Part shown: positions 8,214 through 17,401 of the stretch, one piece after another
Layout: every line of letters begins with the position of its first letter
Numbering within the stretch: position 1 is the first letter of the stretch
Source of the DNA: Lutibacter sp.
GTDB taxonomy: Bacteria > Bacteroidota > Bacteroidia > Flavobacteriales > Flavobacteriaceae
Direction of reading: 5' to 3'
DNA length: 60,990 nucleotides
Assembly: GCF_013041805.1 (NCBI RefSeq)
Contig: NZ_JABDRI010000029.1
Span: forward strand, 1-60,990
Translations under genes and position numbers: made by a program
Notes under the pieces: generated by a model
The model's database searches: none
Seen by the model: only the letters and a program-made list of their open reading frames with translations
What the model was told of the DNA's origin: nothing

Positions 8214-9137
8214 TTATAAAAATCTTTTTCGACTAATTAAATACGAAACTAATATTTGATGAAATCCTTTGTGTATATCTACAGGTACGTATTCAATCTT
8301 ATATTGCATACATTTCATTTTCAATTCATTAAAATAAGTTTCCACTTTAAGTTTGTAGTCCTTTTGTATTGTAGACGCATATAAATTAATTTCATCACCT
8401 GTTTCTACATCCACAAACTTTTTTGGAGAATTTTCAAAATCAAAATCTCGTTCTAATTTCCCGTCATACGTATGAAATAAAATTACCTCGTGTTTATTAT
8501 ATTTTAAATGACGTAATGCCTCAAATAACTCCTTTTCGTTTTTAGTAGCTTGAAACATATCTGTAAATAAAAATACCAATGATCTCCTATGAACTTTTTC
8601 TGCTATTTCGTGTAAAACAGCATATGTATCGGTAGAAGATTTTGAAGGTTTCTTTAATAAATCAGCTAAATGCGCTAACAACATTCTTCGATGTCGATCG
8701 CTTCCTTTTGTTGGGGCATAATATTCTTCCTTATTGGAATAAATACTCAATCCTACAGCATCTCTCTGACGCTTTAAAATTTCCATTAATGCAGCCGACG
8801 CTATTGCTGAAAACCCAATTTTATTTAATTGATTAATTGAAGGATTCGCAACAATTGGATAGTGCATAGAAGCTGAATTATCAACTATTAAATGACAACG
8901 TAAATTGGTCTCTTCTTCATAACGCTTTACAAACATTTTTTTTGTTTTCGCGTATAACTTCCAATCAATATGGCGGGTACTTTCACCTTTGTTATATAAT
9001 CTATGCTCAGCAAACTCTACTGAAAAGCCGTGAAAAGGGCTTTTATGCATTCCCGTAATAAAACCTTCAACTACTTGATTTGCTAACAATTCAAGGTTAT
9101 TTAATTCTGAAATATTTTTTACGGCTAACGGACTCAT
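8214..9137 (-). CDS. DUF58 protein with von Willebrand A fold
   Basis: 307-residue cytoplasmic protein of the DUF58 family. The hallmark block is EFAEHRLYNKGESTRHIDWKLYAKT (residues 41-65), followed by a VWA-like core with LIVDNSASM, whose DxSxS-type start can bind a metal ion, and VFLFTDMF. Members usually sit beside MoxR AAA+ ATPases in clusters thought to assist folding or maturation of envelope complexes. No moxR or BatA-type gene is next to it here, so it appears to be an orphan copy. Function beyond the family is unknown. Confidence 0.85.
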   Translation of the reverse strand: MSPLAVKNISELNNLELLANQVVEGFITGMHKSPFHGFSVEFAEHRLYNKGESTRHIDWKLYAKTKKMFVKRYEEETNLRCHLIVDNSASMHYPIVANPSINQLNKIGFSAIASAALMEILKRQRDAVGLSIYSNKEEYYAPTKGSDRHRRMLLAHLADLLKKPSKSSTDTYAVLHEIAEKVHRRSLVFLFTDMFQATKNEKELFEALRHLKYNKHEVILFHTYDGKLERDFDFENSPKKFVDVETGDEINLYASTIQKDYKLKVETYFNELKMKCMQYKIEYVPVDIHKGFHQILVSYLISRKRFL

Positions 9138-9174
9138 TATTTTTTTTAATCTACTTGTAAATATACTATAAAAT

Positions 9175-9210
9175 AAAAAGGCTTAACAAAATTATTGTTA
9201 AGCCTTTTTT
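9175..9210 (-). terminator. Terminator after trxA
   Basis: AAGGCTTAACAA and TTGTTAAGCCTT pair around a short A/T loop, flanked by A and T runs. It lies 20 bases past the trxA stop on the minus strand and before the DUF58 gene. Confidence 0.85.
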
Positions 9211-9229
9211 ACAAAATTATTCTTTTATA

Positions 9230-9547
9230 TTATAAATGCGCATCAATTTTTTGTGCATATACAGTTTTTGGAGCAACACCTACTTGTTTTTCAACAACTT
9301 CGCCATTTTTAAAAACCAATACTGTTGGAATATTACGCACTCCATATTCAGCCGCAAATTTTTGATTTGCATCAACATCTACTTTAGCTATTGTTGCTTT
9401 TCCTTCATATTCAGTTGTTAATTGATCCATAATTGGAGCAACCATTCTACAAGGACCACACCATGCTGCCCAAAAATCAACCATTACGGGTTTATCTGAT
9501 TTTAATACTACTTCGTCAAAAGTTGCATCTGTTACTTCTAATGCCAT
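9230..9547 (-). CDS. trxA: Thioredoxin
   Basis: General dithiol reductant of 105 residues with the active site WCGPC (Cys30, Cys33) and the cis-proline segment RNIPT. No signal peptide, so it is cytoplasmic. A TAnnTTTG-like box is visible on the minus strand at 9589-9597 but without a clear upstream box. As a thioredoxin it could serve as electron donor for the PAPS/APS reductase encoded in the nearby cysteine operon; the gene is separately terminated and probably expressed on its own. Confidence 0.95.
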   Translation of the reverse strand: MALEVTDATFDEVVLKSDKPVMVDFWAAWCGPCRMVAPIMDQLTTEYEGKATIAKVDVDANQKFAAEYGVRNIPTVLVFKNGEVVEKQVGVAPKTVYAQKIDAHL

Positions 9548-9667
9548 GTTTTATTTTTTTAAAATTATTATTAGCTCTATTAAGCTGTACAAAAGTAAAC
9601 AAATATTTCACCTTTTCTAGCTATTACATATTACTTTTATCTATGGTATTATTAACAAAATTAATTT

Positions 9668-10624
9668 TTAAAAAACGGCTGATGCTATCTCCTTTATGTT
9701 ATCCGATTTTCCCATCGAATAAAAATGAACCACAGGTACTCCTTTGGCAATTAATTCTTTAGATTGCTCAATAGCCCATTCTATTCCAACTTGGCGAACT
9801 TGTTTGTTATTTGTACATTTTTCAACTTCAGAAATTAATAACTCTGGCAAATCTAACTTAAACACTTGCGGTAATACTTGTAAATGTCGTTCAATAGCTA
9901 TTGGCTTAATTCCGGGAATGATAGGGACAGTTATCCCAATATCACGTGCCTTTTCAACGAAATCAAAATATTTTTTATTATCAAAAAACATTTGTGTTAC
10001 TACGTAATCGGCTCCTGCATCAACTTTTTCTTTCAATCTTCTCAAATCCGAATCTAAACTCGGAGATTCTAAATGTTTTTCGGGATAGCCCGCCACCCCA
10101 ATGCAAAAATCAGCATTATAAGTGGTTTCAATTATTTCATGTAAATATTTTCCTTTGTTCAAATTTTTAATTTGAGTGACCAACTCTGAAGCATACTTAT
10201 TTCCATCCTTAGAAGGTGAAAAATATGTTTCGTGCTTCATCGCATCACCTCGCAATGCCATTACATTGTCTAATCCTAAATAATGACAATCTACCAATAC
10301 ATATTCTGTTTCTTCTTTGGTAAAACCTCCGCACAATACATGTGGTATTGCATCTACATTGTACTTGTATTTTAATGAAGCACAAATACCAACTGTACCT
10401 GGGCGCATTCGTGTGATTTTTTGTTCTAAAAGTCCATTCTCTTTGGAGATATATACGTATTCCTCTCTTGAAGTCGTTACATCAATAAAAGGTGGCTTAA
10501 ACTCCATTAATGGATCTATATTATTATACAATTGCTGTATATTTTGTCCTTTTTGTGGAGGCACAATTTCAAATGAAAATAGTGTTTTACCTTTAGCGTT
10601 ATGTATATGTTCCGTTACTTTCAT
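9668..10624 (-). CDS. metF: Methylenetetrahydrofolate reductase
   Basis: Reduces 5,10-methylene-THF to 5-methyl-THF, the methyl donor used by MetH. It is a 318-residue FAD-dependent TIM barrel. FSFEIVPPQKG carries the catalytic glutamate at the start, and QMFFDNKKYFDFVEKA with PIIPGIKPI are family signatures. It lies 98 bases after the C-terminal half of metH on the same strand, so it is probably in the same SAM-I-controlled transcript. Confidence 0.95.
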   Translation of the reverse strand: MKVTEHIHNAKGKTLFSFEIVPPQKGQNIQQLYNNIDPLMEFKPPFIDVTTSREEYVYISKENGLLEQKITRMRPGTVGICASLKYKYNVDAIPHVLCGGFTKEETEYVLVDCHYLGLDNVMALRGDAMKHETYFSPSKDGNKYASELVTQIKNLNKGKYLHEIIETTYNADFCIGVAGYPEKHLESPSLDSDLRRLKEKVDAGADYVVTQMFFDNKKYFDFVEKARDIGITVPIIPGIKPIAIERHLQVLPQVFKLDLPELLISEVEKCTNNKQVRQVGIEWAIEQSKELIAKGVPVVHFYSMGKSDNIKEIASAVF

Positions 10625-10722
10625 TTGTTTAATACTATTTAAAAATTTCTGTATTCATTGATTTATTATGACAACATACTTTTTACCCACTCTTTATAAT
10701 TGTTGGACGTTCCCTTTTAGGT

Positions 10723-13440
10723 CTAATTTTCAGCTAAATTAGGGTTTAACCATTTTTTAGCCTCATCTAAACTCATGTTTTTTCTAACAGCAAAATCCTT
10801 CACTTGATCTTCTGTTATTTTCCCAACTCCGAAATATTTAGCTTGTTCATTCCCAAAATAATAACCAGACACTGATGCTGCAGGCCACATTGCTAAACTA
10901 TCAGTTAATTCAACTCCAATGGTTTCTTTTACACTTAATAATTCCCAAAGTGTTAATTTTTCTGTATGGTCTGGACACGCCGGATAACCTGGTGCTGGTC
11001 TAATTCCTTTGTAATTTTCTTTAATTAAATCTGCATTTGTTAAATCTTCGGAAACTGCATAGCCCCAATGCTCTTTTCGAACCTTTTCATGCAAATATTC
11101 AGCAAAAGCTTCTGCCAATCTATCAGCTAAAGCTTTAATCATAATGGAATTATAATCATCGTGGTCTTTTTCAAACTCAGCGGCTAATTCAGCTGTTCCA
11201 AATCCTGTTGACACACAAAATGCGCCAATGTAATCTTCAATAGTTGATTCCTTTGGCGCAATAAAATCAGCTAAAGCTATGGAAGGAATCCCTTCTTTCT
11301 TTTTTAATTGTTGACGCAAGGTTACAAATTTAACATTCACTTCTTGTCTTGTTGAATCTGTGTACACTTCAATATCGTCCTCAGCAGCATTTGCAGGAAA
11401 AATTCCAAAAACAGCTTTTGCCGTTAACAAATTTTCATCTAGAATTTTGGCTAATAACAATTTAGCATCTGAAAACAAATTTGTTGCTTCTTTTCCTACT
11501 ACTTCATCTGTTAATATCTCAGGATACCTGCCGTGCAATTCCCACGTTCTAAAAAATGGACTCCAATCAATATAATCTACCAATTTACTAAGATCAAAAT
11601 CTTCAATTACCTGTGTTCCAAGATAATTTGGTGCCTCGATTTTTGTTGCATTCCAATCTATCTTAAATTTATTATTTCTTGCTAGTTCCAGCGTCAAATA
11701 TTCTTTGCGCTTAGAGCGGTTTAAAAAGCCATCACGTACCTTTACATAATCGGCTTTTATATCGAAAACATATTGCTTGTTTGTTTTAGCATTCAACAAA
11801 TCACCAACCACCGTTACTGCTCTAGAAGCATCGTGAACGTGAACCACAGCGTTTTTATACTGCGGATCAATTTTTACTGCTGTATGTGCTTTTGAAGTAG
11901 TAGCCCCACCAATTAATAGCGGTACTTCAAAATTTTGGCGCTCCATTTCTTTTGCTAAATATACCATTTCATCTAATGATGGCGTAATTAAACCACTTAA
12001 TCCAATAGCGCTTACTTGTTCGGCTTTGGCGGTTTCAATAATTTTTTCTGGTGGAACCATCACACCTAAATCAATAATATCATAGTTATTACATGCTAAA
12101 ACAACACCTACAATATTTTTACCAATATCATGAACATCACCTTTTACAGTTGCTAATAAAATTTTACCATTCGACTGACTTACTCCATTTTTTTCGGCCT
12201 CAATATACGGTAATAAATACGCGACTGCTTTTTTCATCACTCGCGCAGATTTTACCACTTGTGGTAAAAACATTTTTCCAGAACCAAATAAATCTCCAAC
12301 AACATTCATCCCTTTCATAAGATTCACTTCAATAACTTCAATCGGCTGTGAAGCTTGTAATCTAGCTTCTTCTACATCCTCTAAAATATATTCATCTAGA
12401 CCTTTCACTAATGCATGTGTGATACGTTCTTGTAAGGATTTTTCGCGCCAAGACAAATCTACTTTATGTTCTTTAGCAGAAGTCACCACGGTTTCAGCAA
12501 ATGTTAACAAACGTTCTGTAGCATCTTCTCGCCGATCTAAAATTACATCTTCAACGTGCTCTAATAAATCTTTAGGAATTTCATCATATACCTCTAACAT
12601 TGTAGGATTTACAATTCCAATATTCATTCCCGCTTTGATCGCATGATATAAAAATACCGAGTGCATGGCCTCTCGAACCGCATTATTACCACGGAAAGAA
12701 AAGGAAACATTACTAACCCCTCCACTTACGCTTACATTTGGTAAGTTAGTGCGAACCCAACGCGTGGCTTCAATAAAATCAATGGCATTTCTTTTATGCT
12801 CATCCATTCCGGTGGCCACAGGAAAAATATTTAAATCGAAAATAATATCCTCTGATGGAAAGTGAACATCATCTACCAATATTTTATAAGAACGCTTTGC
12901 TATTTCTATTCTTCGCTCATAATTATCAGCTTGCCCAACTTCATCAAAAGCCATAATAATTACAGCAGCACCGTACATTTTTATTTTTTTAGCTTGCTCA
13001 ATAAACTGTGCTTCTCCCTCTTTTAATGAAATAGAATTTACTACACATTTTCCCTGAGCTACCTGCAAACCAGCTTCAATAATTTCCCATTTCGAACTGT
13101 CGATCATGATAGGTACACGGGCAATATCCGGCTCGGCAGCGATAAGATTCATAAAACGAACCATGGATTCTTTTCCATCAATTAACCCATCGTCCATATT
13201 AATATCGATTATTTGGGCTCCACCTTCTACTTGATGGCGTGCAATCGCAAGGGCTTCATCAAATTTTTCTTCTTTTATTAATCGTAAAAACTTTTTAGAA
13301 CCAGCAACATTTGTACGTTCACCAACATTGATAAAATTACTTTCTGGAGTAATAATTAGTGGCTCAAGTCCGGAAAGTTTTAAAAACTTTCTTTGGTTGT
13401 TAGTTGTTGGCTGTTGGTTATTGGTTGTTTTATGTAACAT
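10723..13440 (-). CDS. metH: Cobalamin-dependent methionine synthase, C-terminal part (folate, B12 and reactivation domains)
   Basis: The second of two genes that together equal full MetH. In order: pterin-binding barrel (from about residue 30, [11 protein letters not shown]), B12 cap, B12-binding fold with DVHDIGKN (near 440; the His ligates cobalt), and a SAM-dependent reactivation domain ([12 protein letters not shown]). The homocysteine domain is on 13822-14820. The first 16 residues ([16 protein letters not shown]) are Asn/Gln/Thr-rich and are coded by the CAAC-type repeat that flanks the inserted S23 gene. The family normally starts near [11 protein letters not shown], and there is no Met between those points. 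The ATG overlaps the end of the S23 gene by 11 bases. Confidence 0.95.
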   Translation of the reverse strand: MLHKTTNNQQPTTNNQRKFLKLSGLEPLIITPESNFINVGERTNVAGSKKFLRLIKEEKFDEALAIARHQVEGGAQIIDINMDDGLIDGKESMVRFMNLIAAEPDIARVPIMIDSSKWEIIEAGLQVAQGKCVVNSISLKEGEAQFIEQAKKIKMYGAAVIIMAFDEVGQADNYERRIEIAKRSYKILVDDVHFPSEDIIFDLNIFPVATGMDEHKRNAIDFIEATRWVRTNLPNVSVSGGVSNVSFSFRGNNAVREAMHSVFLYHAIKAGMNIGIVNPTMLEVYDEIPKDLLEHVEDVILDRREDATERLLTFAETVVTSAKEHKVDLSWREKSLQERITHALVKGLDEYILEDVEEARLQASQPIEVIEVNLMKGMNVVGDLFGSGKMFLPQVVKSARVMKKAVAYLLPYIEAEKNGVSQSNGKILLATVKGDVHDIGKNIVGVVLACNNYDIIDLGVMVPPEKIIETAKAEQVSAIGLSGLITPSLDEMVYLAKEMERQNFEVPLLIGGATTSKAHTAVKIDPQYKNAVVHVHDASRAVTVVGDLLNAKTNKQYVFDIKADYVKVRDGFLNRSKRKEYLTLELARNNKFKIDWNATKIEAPNYLGTQVIEDFDLSKLVDYIDWSPFFRTWELHGRYPEILTDEVVGKEATNLFSDAKLLLAKILDENLLTAKAVFGIFPANAAEDDIEVYTDSTRQEVNVKFVTLRQQLKKKEGIPSIALADFIAPKESTIEDYIGAFCVSTGFGTAELAAEFEKDHDDYNSIMIKALADRLAEAFAEYLHEKVRKEHWGYAVSEDLTNADLIKENYKGIRPAPGYPACPDHTEKLTLWELLSVKETIGVELTDSLAMWPAASVSGYYFGNEQAKYFGVGKITEDQVKDFAVRKNMSLDEAKKWLNPNLAEN
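13395..13430. repeat. CAAC-type inverted repeat, right copy
   Basis: On the minus strand it reads as stacked CAACAACTAACAACC-like units. CCAACAACTAACAACCA (17 bases) recurs exactly, in inverted orientation, at 13814-13830. The two copies flank the S23 gene. This copy encodes the N-terminus of the C-terminal MetH part. Confidence 0.85.
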
Positions 13441-13792
13441 TTTTTCTATAATAATTTATAAATCCGTTTAATAACTTTTTACAGCTAGTAACTTGAACTA
13501 ATAATAATTTTAATTCTTCAATCGACAAAAACTCTAAATCATTTGCTAGGTACAATTGGGTTTCTAATTCAAATAAAGAACCTCTTGATATATGTAAAAA
13601 ATGAATTGTTTCATTTGAACTATGTCTTCCGCAACCTTCAGCAATATTTGAAGGGACAGAAACTGAACATCTTTTAATTTGACTAGTAAGCCCATACACT
13701 TCTTCAGAAGGAAACTTTTTACAAATGGCATATACCATTTTTACGAGTTTTCTAGTTTCTAACCAAACATCTAATTCTATATATGAAATCAT
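13430..13792 (-). CDS. Four-helix-bundle protein (S23 / 23S rRNA intervening-sequence family)
   Basis: 120-residue all-helical protein of the S23 family. Its hallmarks are [17 protein letters not shown] at the start and [19 protein letters not shown] (about residues 38-56), then [19 protein letters not shown]. These proteins are named for genes inside 23S rRNA insertions and are related to the Avd accessory of diversity-generating elements, but no reverse transcriptase is nearby and the host locus is metH. It lies between the two metH genes on the same strand, starting 29 bases after the first part and overlapping the second by 11 bases. Inverted 17-base repeats flank it. I infer a small mobile or formerly mobile unit; its function is unknown. 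Confidence 0.88.
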   Translation of the reverse strand: MISYIELDVWLETRKLVKMVYAICKKFPSEEVYGLTSQIKRCSVSVPSNIAEGCGRHSSNETIHFLHISRGSLFELETQLYLANDLEFLSIEELKLLLVQVTSCKKLLNGFINYYRKNVT

Positions 13793-13805
13793 TTTATTTA
13801 TTTTA

Positions 13806-13840
13806 AACTAAAACCCAACAACTAACAACCATCAACCAAT
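13806..13840. repeat. CAAC-type inverted repeat, left copy
   Basis: It contains CCAACAACTAACAACCA on the plus strand, the exact inverse of the copy at 13395-13430. Read on the minus strand it supplies the last codons (LVDGC) and the stop of the N-terminal metH gene. Confidence 0.85.
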
Positions 13841-14820
13841 CTTGGCTTATAATCCTTTACCAAATCTGCAATTGCTTTAATATGTGCTGGTGTTGTACCG
13901 CAACAACCTCCAATTATATTGACTAGCCTTTTGTCTAAGTAGGTTTTAATTTGACTCGCCATTTGATCTGGAGTTTCATCATATTCACCAAAGGCATTTG
14001 GCAACCCTGCGTTAGGATGTGCTGAAATTCTAATTTTAGATTTTTGGGCTAACACCTCTAAATGAGGCGTTAACTGATTGGCACCCAATGCGCAATTAAA
14101 CCCAACTGATAACATTGGAATATGCGAAACTGAAATTAAAAAAGCTTCAGCAGTTTGCCCCGATAAAGTTCTACCACTTGCATCGGTAATAGTACCACTT
14201 ACCATAATTGGTATATCAATATTTCGTTCTTCTTTAATTTCCTCAATGGCGAAAAGGGCCGCTTTTGCATTTAAGGTATCAAATACGGTTTCAACCAATA
14301 ACAAATCTGCTCCACCATCTAACAAGGCTTCTGCTTGTTGTTTGTACGCCACTCTTAAATCGTTAAAAGTAACTGCTCTATAGCCAGGATCATTCACATC
14401 AGGTGACATACTTGCTGTTCTGTTAGTTGGTCCTATTGAACCAGCTACAAAACGAGGTTTATTCGGATTTTTAGCCGTAAATTCTTGAGCTGCTTCCTTT
14501 GCAATTTTTGCCGACTGATAATTGATTTCATACACAAAATCTTCCATTTCATAATCGGCCATGGCAATGGTTGTTCCTGAAAAAGTGTTTGTTTCAATAA
14601 TATCAGCACCGGCTTCTAAATATTTTCTATGAATTTCTTTAATAGCTTCTGGCTGGGTTAACGAAAGCATATCATTATTCCCTTTTACCGAAAGATGAAA
14701 ATCTTTAAATTGTTCTCCTCTATAATCTTCTTCTGAAAAATTATATTGCTGAATCATAGTTCCCATGGCACCATCCAACACTAAAATTCGTTTTTTTATT
14801 TCTTCTTCTATTGTACTCAT
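13822..14820 (-). CDS. metH: Cobalamin-dependent methionine synthase, N-terminal part (homocysteine methyltransferase domain)
   Basis: 332-residue homocysteine S-methyltransferase barrel that activates homocysteine with zinc. The zinc ligands are all present: Cys243 in GFNCALG and Cys306-Cys307 in [18 protein letters not shown] and ETNTFSGT are typical. It must act with the folate/B12 part encoded at 10723-13440. Splitting into two genes is usual in flavobacteria as far as I recall, but here an S23 gene lies between them. The last five residues, LVDGC, and the stop are coded by the flanking repeat, so the native C-terminus near DYKPR appears to have been altered. The leader has a SAM-I aptamer and a structured element. 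Confidence 0.95.
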   Translation of the reverse strand: MSTIEEEIKKRILVLDGAMGTMIQQYNFSEEDYRGEQFKDFHLSVKGNNDMLSLTQPEAIKEIHRKYLEAGADIIETNTFSGTTIAMADYEMEDFVYEINYQSAKIAKEAAQEFTAKNPNKPRFVAGSIGPTNRTASMSPDVNDPGYRAVTFNDLRVAYKQQAEALLDGGADLLLVETVFDTLNAKAALFAIEEIKEERNIDIPIMVSGTITDASGRTLSGQTAEAFLISVSHIPMLSVGFNCALGANQLTPHLEVLAQKSKIRISAHPNAGLPNAFGEYDETPDQMASQIKTYLDKRLVNIIGGCCGTTPAHIKAIADLVKDYKPRLVDGC

Positions 14821-14850
14821 CTAATATTATTTTATAAATTCATAGCTTTT

Positions 14851-14926
14851 GCGTTAGGGATAAAGGTGACATCCTTTTTTGAAAAAAAAGATATAACCGA
14901 AAGCCCGACCGCTTGCGGTAACGCCC
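14851..14926 (-). other. 76-nt structured repeat-like element in the metH leader
   Basis: Read on the minus strand, GCGTTA near the start pairs with TAACGC at the end. Inside are two hairpins, ACCGC/GCGGT and ATCTTTTTT/AAAAAAGGAT, giving a three-way-junction shape. The unpaired CGGGCTTTCGGTTAT stretch sits between them. From memory, very similar elements (GGGCGTT...GGTCGGGCT...TCCCTAACGC) are scattered through flavobacterial genomes. It ends 31 bases before the metH start codon and lies downstream of the SAM-I aptamer. It might be part of the expression platform or an inserted repeat. Confidence 0.6.
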
Positions 14927-14973
14927 AAATTAGTATTAAAAAGAAAGAATTTACTTTATGAAGTTTTTCTTGT

Positions 14974-15074
14974 GTTATCTTCCCACAAAATTGCGGTAGA
15001 ACGTAGCACCTTCTTTATAGATAAAGGGTTGCTAAGGCTTCAATAGGTCTATTCCCTCTGCCTTTCTTAATAAC
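14974..15074 (-). ncRNA. SAM-I riboswitch upstream of metH
   Basis: S-box aptamer on the minus strand. P1 is GTTAT (from 15070-15074) with ATAAC (14974-14978). The core has AAGAAAGGCAGAGGGA, GAAGCCTTAGCAACC and AAGGTGCTA, the conserved strings of this class. It resembles the aptamer at 23104-23199 closely. SAM binding should lower metH expression. I see no strong intrinsic terminator between aptamer and start, so control of translation is as likely as attenuation. Confidence 0.93.
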
Positions 15075-15102
15075 TTATATCAGCTTGTTTATGAACTTGA
15101 CT

Positions 15103-15135
15103 GCAAATAAACGGAATATGAAGTTTATTTACAAG
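15103..15135 (-). promoter_or_regulatory. Promoter of the metH-metF transcript
   Basis: Minus-strand CTTG (15132-15135), 20 bases, TTTATTTGC (15103-15111). The match to TAnnTTTGC has one mismatch. The same spacer and the same kind of mismatch occur before the other SAM-I riboswitch. The start site would fall just ahead of the aptamer. Confidence 0.55.
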
Positions 15136-15150
15136 TCAAATTGTTATTTA

Positions 15151-16398
15151 TTAATCAATAAAGCCAGCTCCTACCGTATTATTGGATTGAGGGTCTATCA
15201 ATATAAAAGCTCCATTTGTTCTATGCTCTTTGAAAGAATCGAAAAATATTGGTTTATTTAATTGAAAAGAAATAGAAGCAATGTCATTTATTTTTAAACT
15301 GATTGCATTTGTTTCAATTCCTGAAAAATCGGTTTCAATTTTATTATTGATTGCTTGAACTTTAGCTAACACCTTATGAACGCCATGTTGTAATACATAT
15401 TTTGAACCTGCAGTAAGCTCTTTGTTACACATCCAAGATACGGTTGCAGAAAATTGTTTTTCAATTTTTGGTAACTCCGTTGCTTTTACAATCATATCTC
15501 CTCTGCTCACATTTACATCATTTTCTAAAGTTAAAGAAATAGATGATCTGCGCGCAGCACTTTTAAATTTTTTATCGTTAAAGTAAATTTCTTTGACCTT
15601 TGTTTTCGTTTGTGAAGGTAAAACAACTACTTCATCTCCAACATTGATAGCTCCTCCATACACCTTACCTGCATAACTTCTAAAGTCATGATATGCTTCT
15701 GTTTTTGGACGGATCACATACTGTACCGGAAAACGCATTTTACCTTTGTTATAAATATTTTGGGTATCTAACTTTTCTAAATGAGAAAGTAATGTTTCGC
15801 CTTGATACCAAGACATTGTATGTGACTTTTCAACAACATTATCGCCTTTTAACGCACTTACAGGGATATAGGTAATGTTTTGATCTTCATAATCACTTTT
15901 TGTCACTAACTTTTGAAAATCTGCTTTAATTTCATTGTATCTTTCTTTTGAAAAATCAACCAAATCCATTTTATTAATCGCTACAATTACATCTTTAATT
16001 CTTAACAAATTATTGATAAAAAAATGACGATACGTTTGTTCAATAACTCCGTGACGTGCATCAATTAAAATAATAGCTGCTTGCGATGTAGAAGCACCTG
16101 TAACCATATTTCTAGTATATTCAACGTGCCCAGGTGTATCTGCTATAATATAACTTCTAGTTGCCGTAGAAAAGTAGATATGAGCTACATCAATGGTAAT
16201 TCCTTGTTCACGTTCTGCAACTAAACCATCTGTTGCCAACGAAAAATCCAAATAATCATATCCTTTTTGTTTACTACTACGTTCAATAGCTTCTAATTTA
16301 TCGCTTGTTAATGATTTTGTATCGTATAATAATCTTCCAATTAATGTACTCTTACCATCATCTACGCTTCCTGCTGTTGCTATTTTTAAAACTTCCAT
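15151..16398 (-). CDS. cysN: Sulfate adenylyltransferase subunit 1 (GTPase)
   Basis: GTP-driven regulatory subunit of ATP sulfurylase, which makes APS from sulfate and ATP together with CysD. It is an elongation-factor-like GTPase of 415 residues, with GSVDDGKST at 10-18, DTPGH at 87-91 and NKMD at 142-145, then two beta-barrel domains. There is no fused APS kinase domain (CysC) and no separate cysC in the window. It is the last gene of the metX-thrA, metZ, DUF2061, cysH, cysD, cysN series and is separated from cysD by 94 bases holding two G/C hairpins. Confidence 0.95.
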   Translation of the reverse strand: MEVLKIATAGSVDDGKSTLIGRLLYDTKSLTSDKLEAIERSSKQKGYDYLDFSLATDGLVAEREQGITIDVAHIYFSTATRSYIIADTPGHVEYTRNMVTGASTSQAAIILIDARHGVIEQTYRHFFINNLLRIKDVIVAINKMDLVDFSKERYNEIKADFQKLVTKSDYEDQNITYIPVSALKGDNVVEKSHTMSWYQGETLLSHLEKLDTQNIYNKGKMRFPVQYVIRPKTEAYHDFRSYAGKVYGGAINVGDEVVVLPSQTKTKVKEIYFNDKKFKSAARRSSISLTLENDVNVSRGDMIVKATELPKIEKQFSATVSWMCNKELTAGSKYVLQHGVHKVLAKVQAINNKIETDFSGIETNAISLKINDIASISFQLNKPIFFDSFKEHRTNGAFILIDPQSNNTVGAGFID

Positions 16399-16411
16399 TA
16401 GCCCCTCCTTA

Positions 16412-16491
16412 CCTCCCCAAAAGGGAGGAATATTTTTTAAATTAATTAGTTACACTTTTTTCTTAAACTTTCTATTCATCCCGTTTGGGGA
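16412..16491. repeat. G/C hairpins between cysD and cysN
   Basis: CCTCCC/GGGAGG (16412-16428) has a 5-base loop and is followed by T residues on the plus strand. ATCCC/GGGAT (near 16477-16491) lies just past the cysD stop. Similar CCCCC/GGGGG strings appear at 1633-1655, so this may be a dispersed repeat. On the minus strand there is no T run, so it is not an obvious terminator; mRNA processing is possible. Confidence 0.5.
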
Positions 16492-16492
16492 T

Positions 16493-17392
16493 TTAAAAAT
16501 ACCCTTGTTGTTTGCGCTTTTCCATTGCTGATTCTGAACGTTTATCATCTATTCTTGCTCCGCGTTCTGAAATACTTGAATCTCTAATTTCAGCAACCAC
16601 CTCACTAATGGTGGTAGCATAAGAATCAACTGCCGCAGTGCAACTCATATCGCCAACCGTTCTAAAGCGCACCATACGCTCCTCGACCTCTTCTTCTTCA
16701 TCTTTGTAAACATATTCCGAAGCTGACCAAATCATTTGATCTCGAACAAATATGTTTCGTTTATGCGCAAAATAGATGGAAGGAATTTCTAAATCTTCAT
16801 TTTCGATATAAGTCCATACGTCTAATTCTGTCCAATTAGAAATTGGAAACACACGTACATTTTGACCTAATTCTATGGTTCCATTTAGCATATCAAATAA
16901 TTCAGGTCGTTGGTTTTTTTCATCCCACTGTCCAAAATCATCACGCACTGAAAAAATACGCTCTTTAGCTCTTGCTTTTTCTTCGTCTCTTCTGGCACCG
17001 CCTATACACGCATCAAATTTAAATTCTTCAATAGCATCTAAAAGCGTTGTGGTTTGGAGCATATTTCTGCTTGAATAGCGTCCTGTTTCTTCAATTACTT
17101 TTCCTTGGTCTATGCTATCTTGTACATTTCTTACAATTAATTCAACACCTAGTTCTTTCACCAATCTATCTCTAAATTCAATGGTTTCAGGAAAATTATG
17201 ACCTGTATCTATGTGCATTAAAGGAAAAGGAATTTTTGCTGGATAAAATGCTTTTTGAGCCAATCTTACCAATGTAATAGAATCTTTCCCTCCAGAAAAT
17301 AATAAAACAGGTTTTTCAAATTGTGCGGCAACTTCTCTAAAAATATAAATTGCTTCGTTCTCTAATGCATTAATATGTATAGTTTCTGTCAT
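16493..17392 (-). CDS. cysD: Sulfate adenylyltransferase subunit 2 (ATP pyrophosphatase)
   Basis: Catalytic subunit of ATP sulfurylase, 299 residues. SGGKDS at 33-38 is the PP-loop. RNVQDSIDQGK, ACIGGARRDEEKARAKERIFS and the C-terminal RGARIDDKRSESAMEKRK segment are typical of CysD. It starts 9 bases after cysH. It should form a heterodimer with CysN. Confidence 0.95.
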   Translation of the reverse strand: MTETIHINALENEAIYIFREVAAQFEKPVLLFSGGKDSITLVRLAQKAFYPAKIPFPLMHIDTGHNFPETIEFRDRLVKELGVELIVRNVQDSIDQGKVIEETGRYSSRNMLQTTTLLDAIEEFKFDACIGGARRDEEKARAKERIFSVRDDFGQWDEKNQRPELFDMLNGTIELGQNVRVFPISNWTELDVWTYIENEDLEIPSIYFAHKRNIFVRDQMIWSASEYVYKDEEEEVEERMVRFRTVGDMSCTAAVDSYATTISEVVAEIRDSSISERGARIDDKRSESAMEKRKQQGYF

Positions 17393-17401
17393 ACTCTATA
17401 T

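Noticed and set aside
13430-13792. Diversity-generating element (Avd-like accessory)
   Set aside because: No reverse transcriptase and no variable/template repeat pair is found nearby; only the helical-bundle gene is present.
14851-14926. Integron attC site
   Set aside because: The ends GCGTTA/TAACGC recall attC core sites, but the R' and R'' consensus does not fit, and there is no integrase or cassette array.
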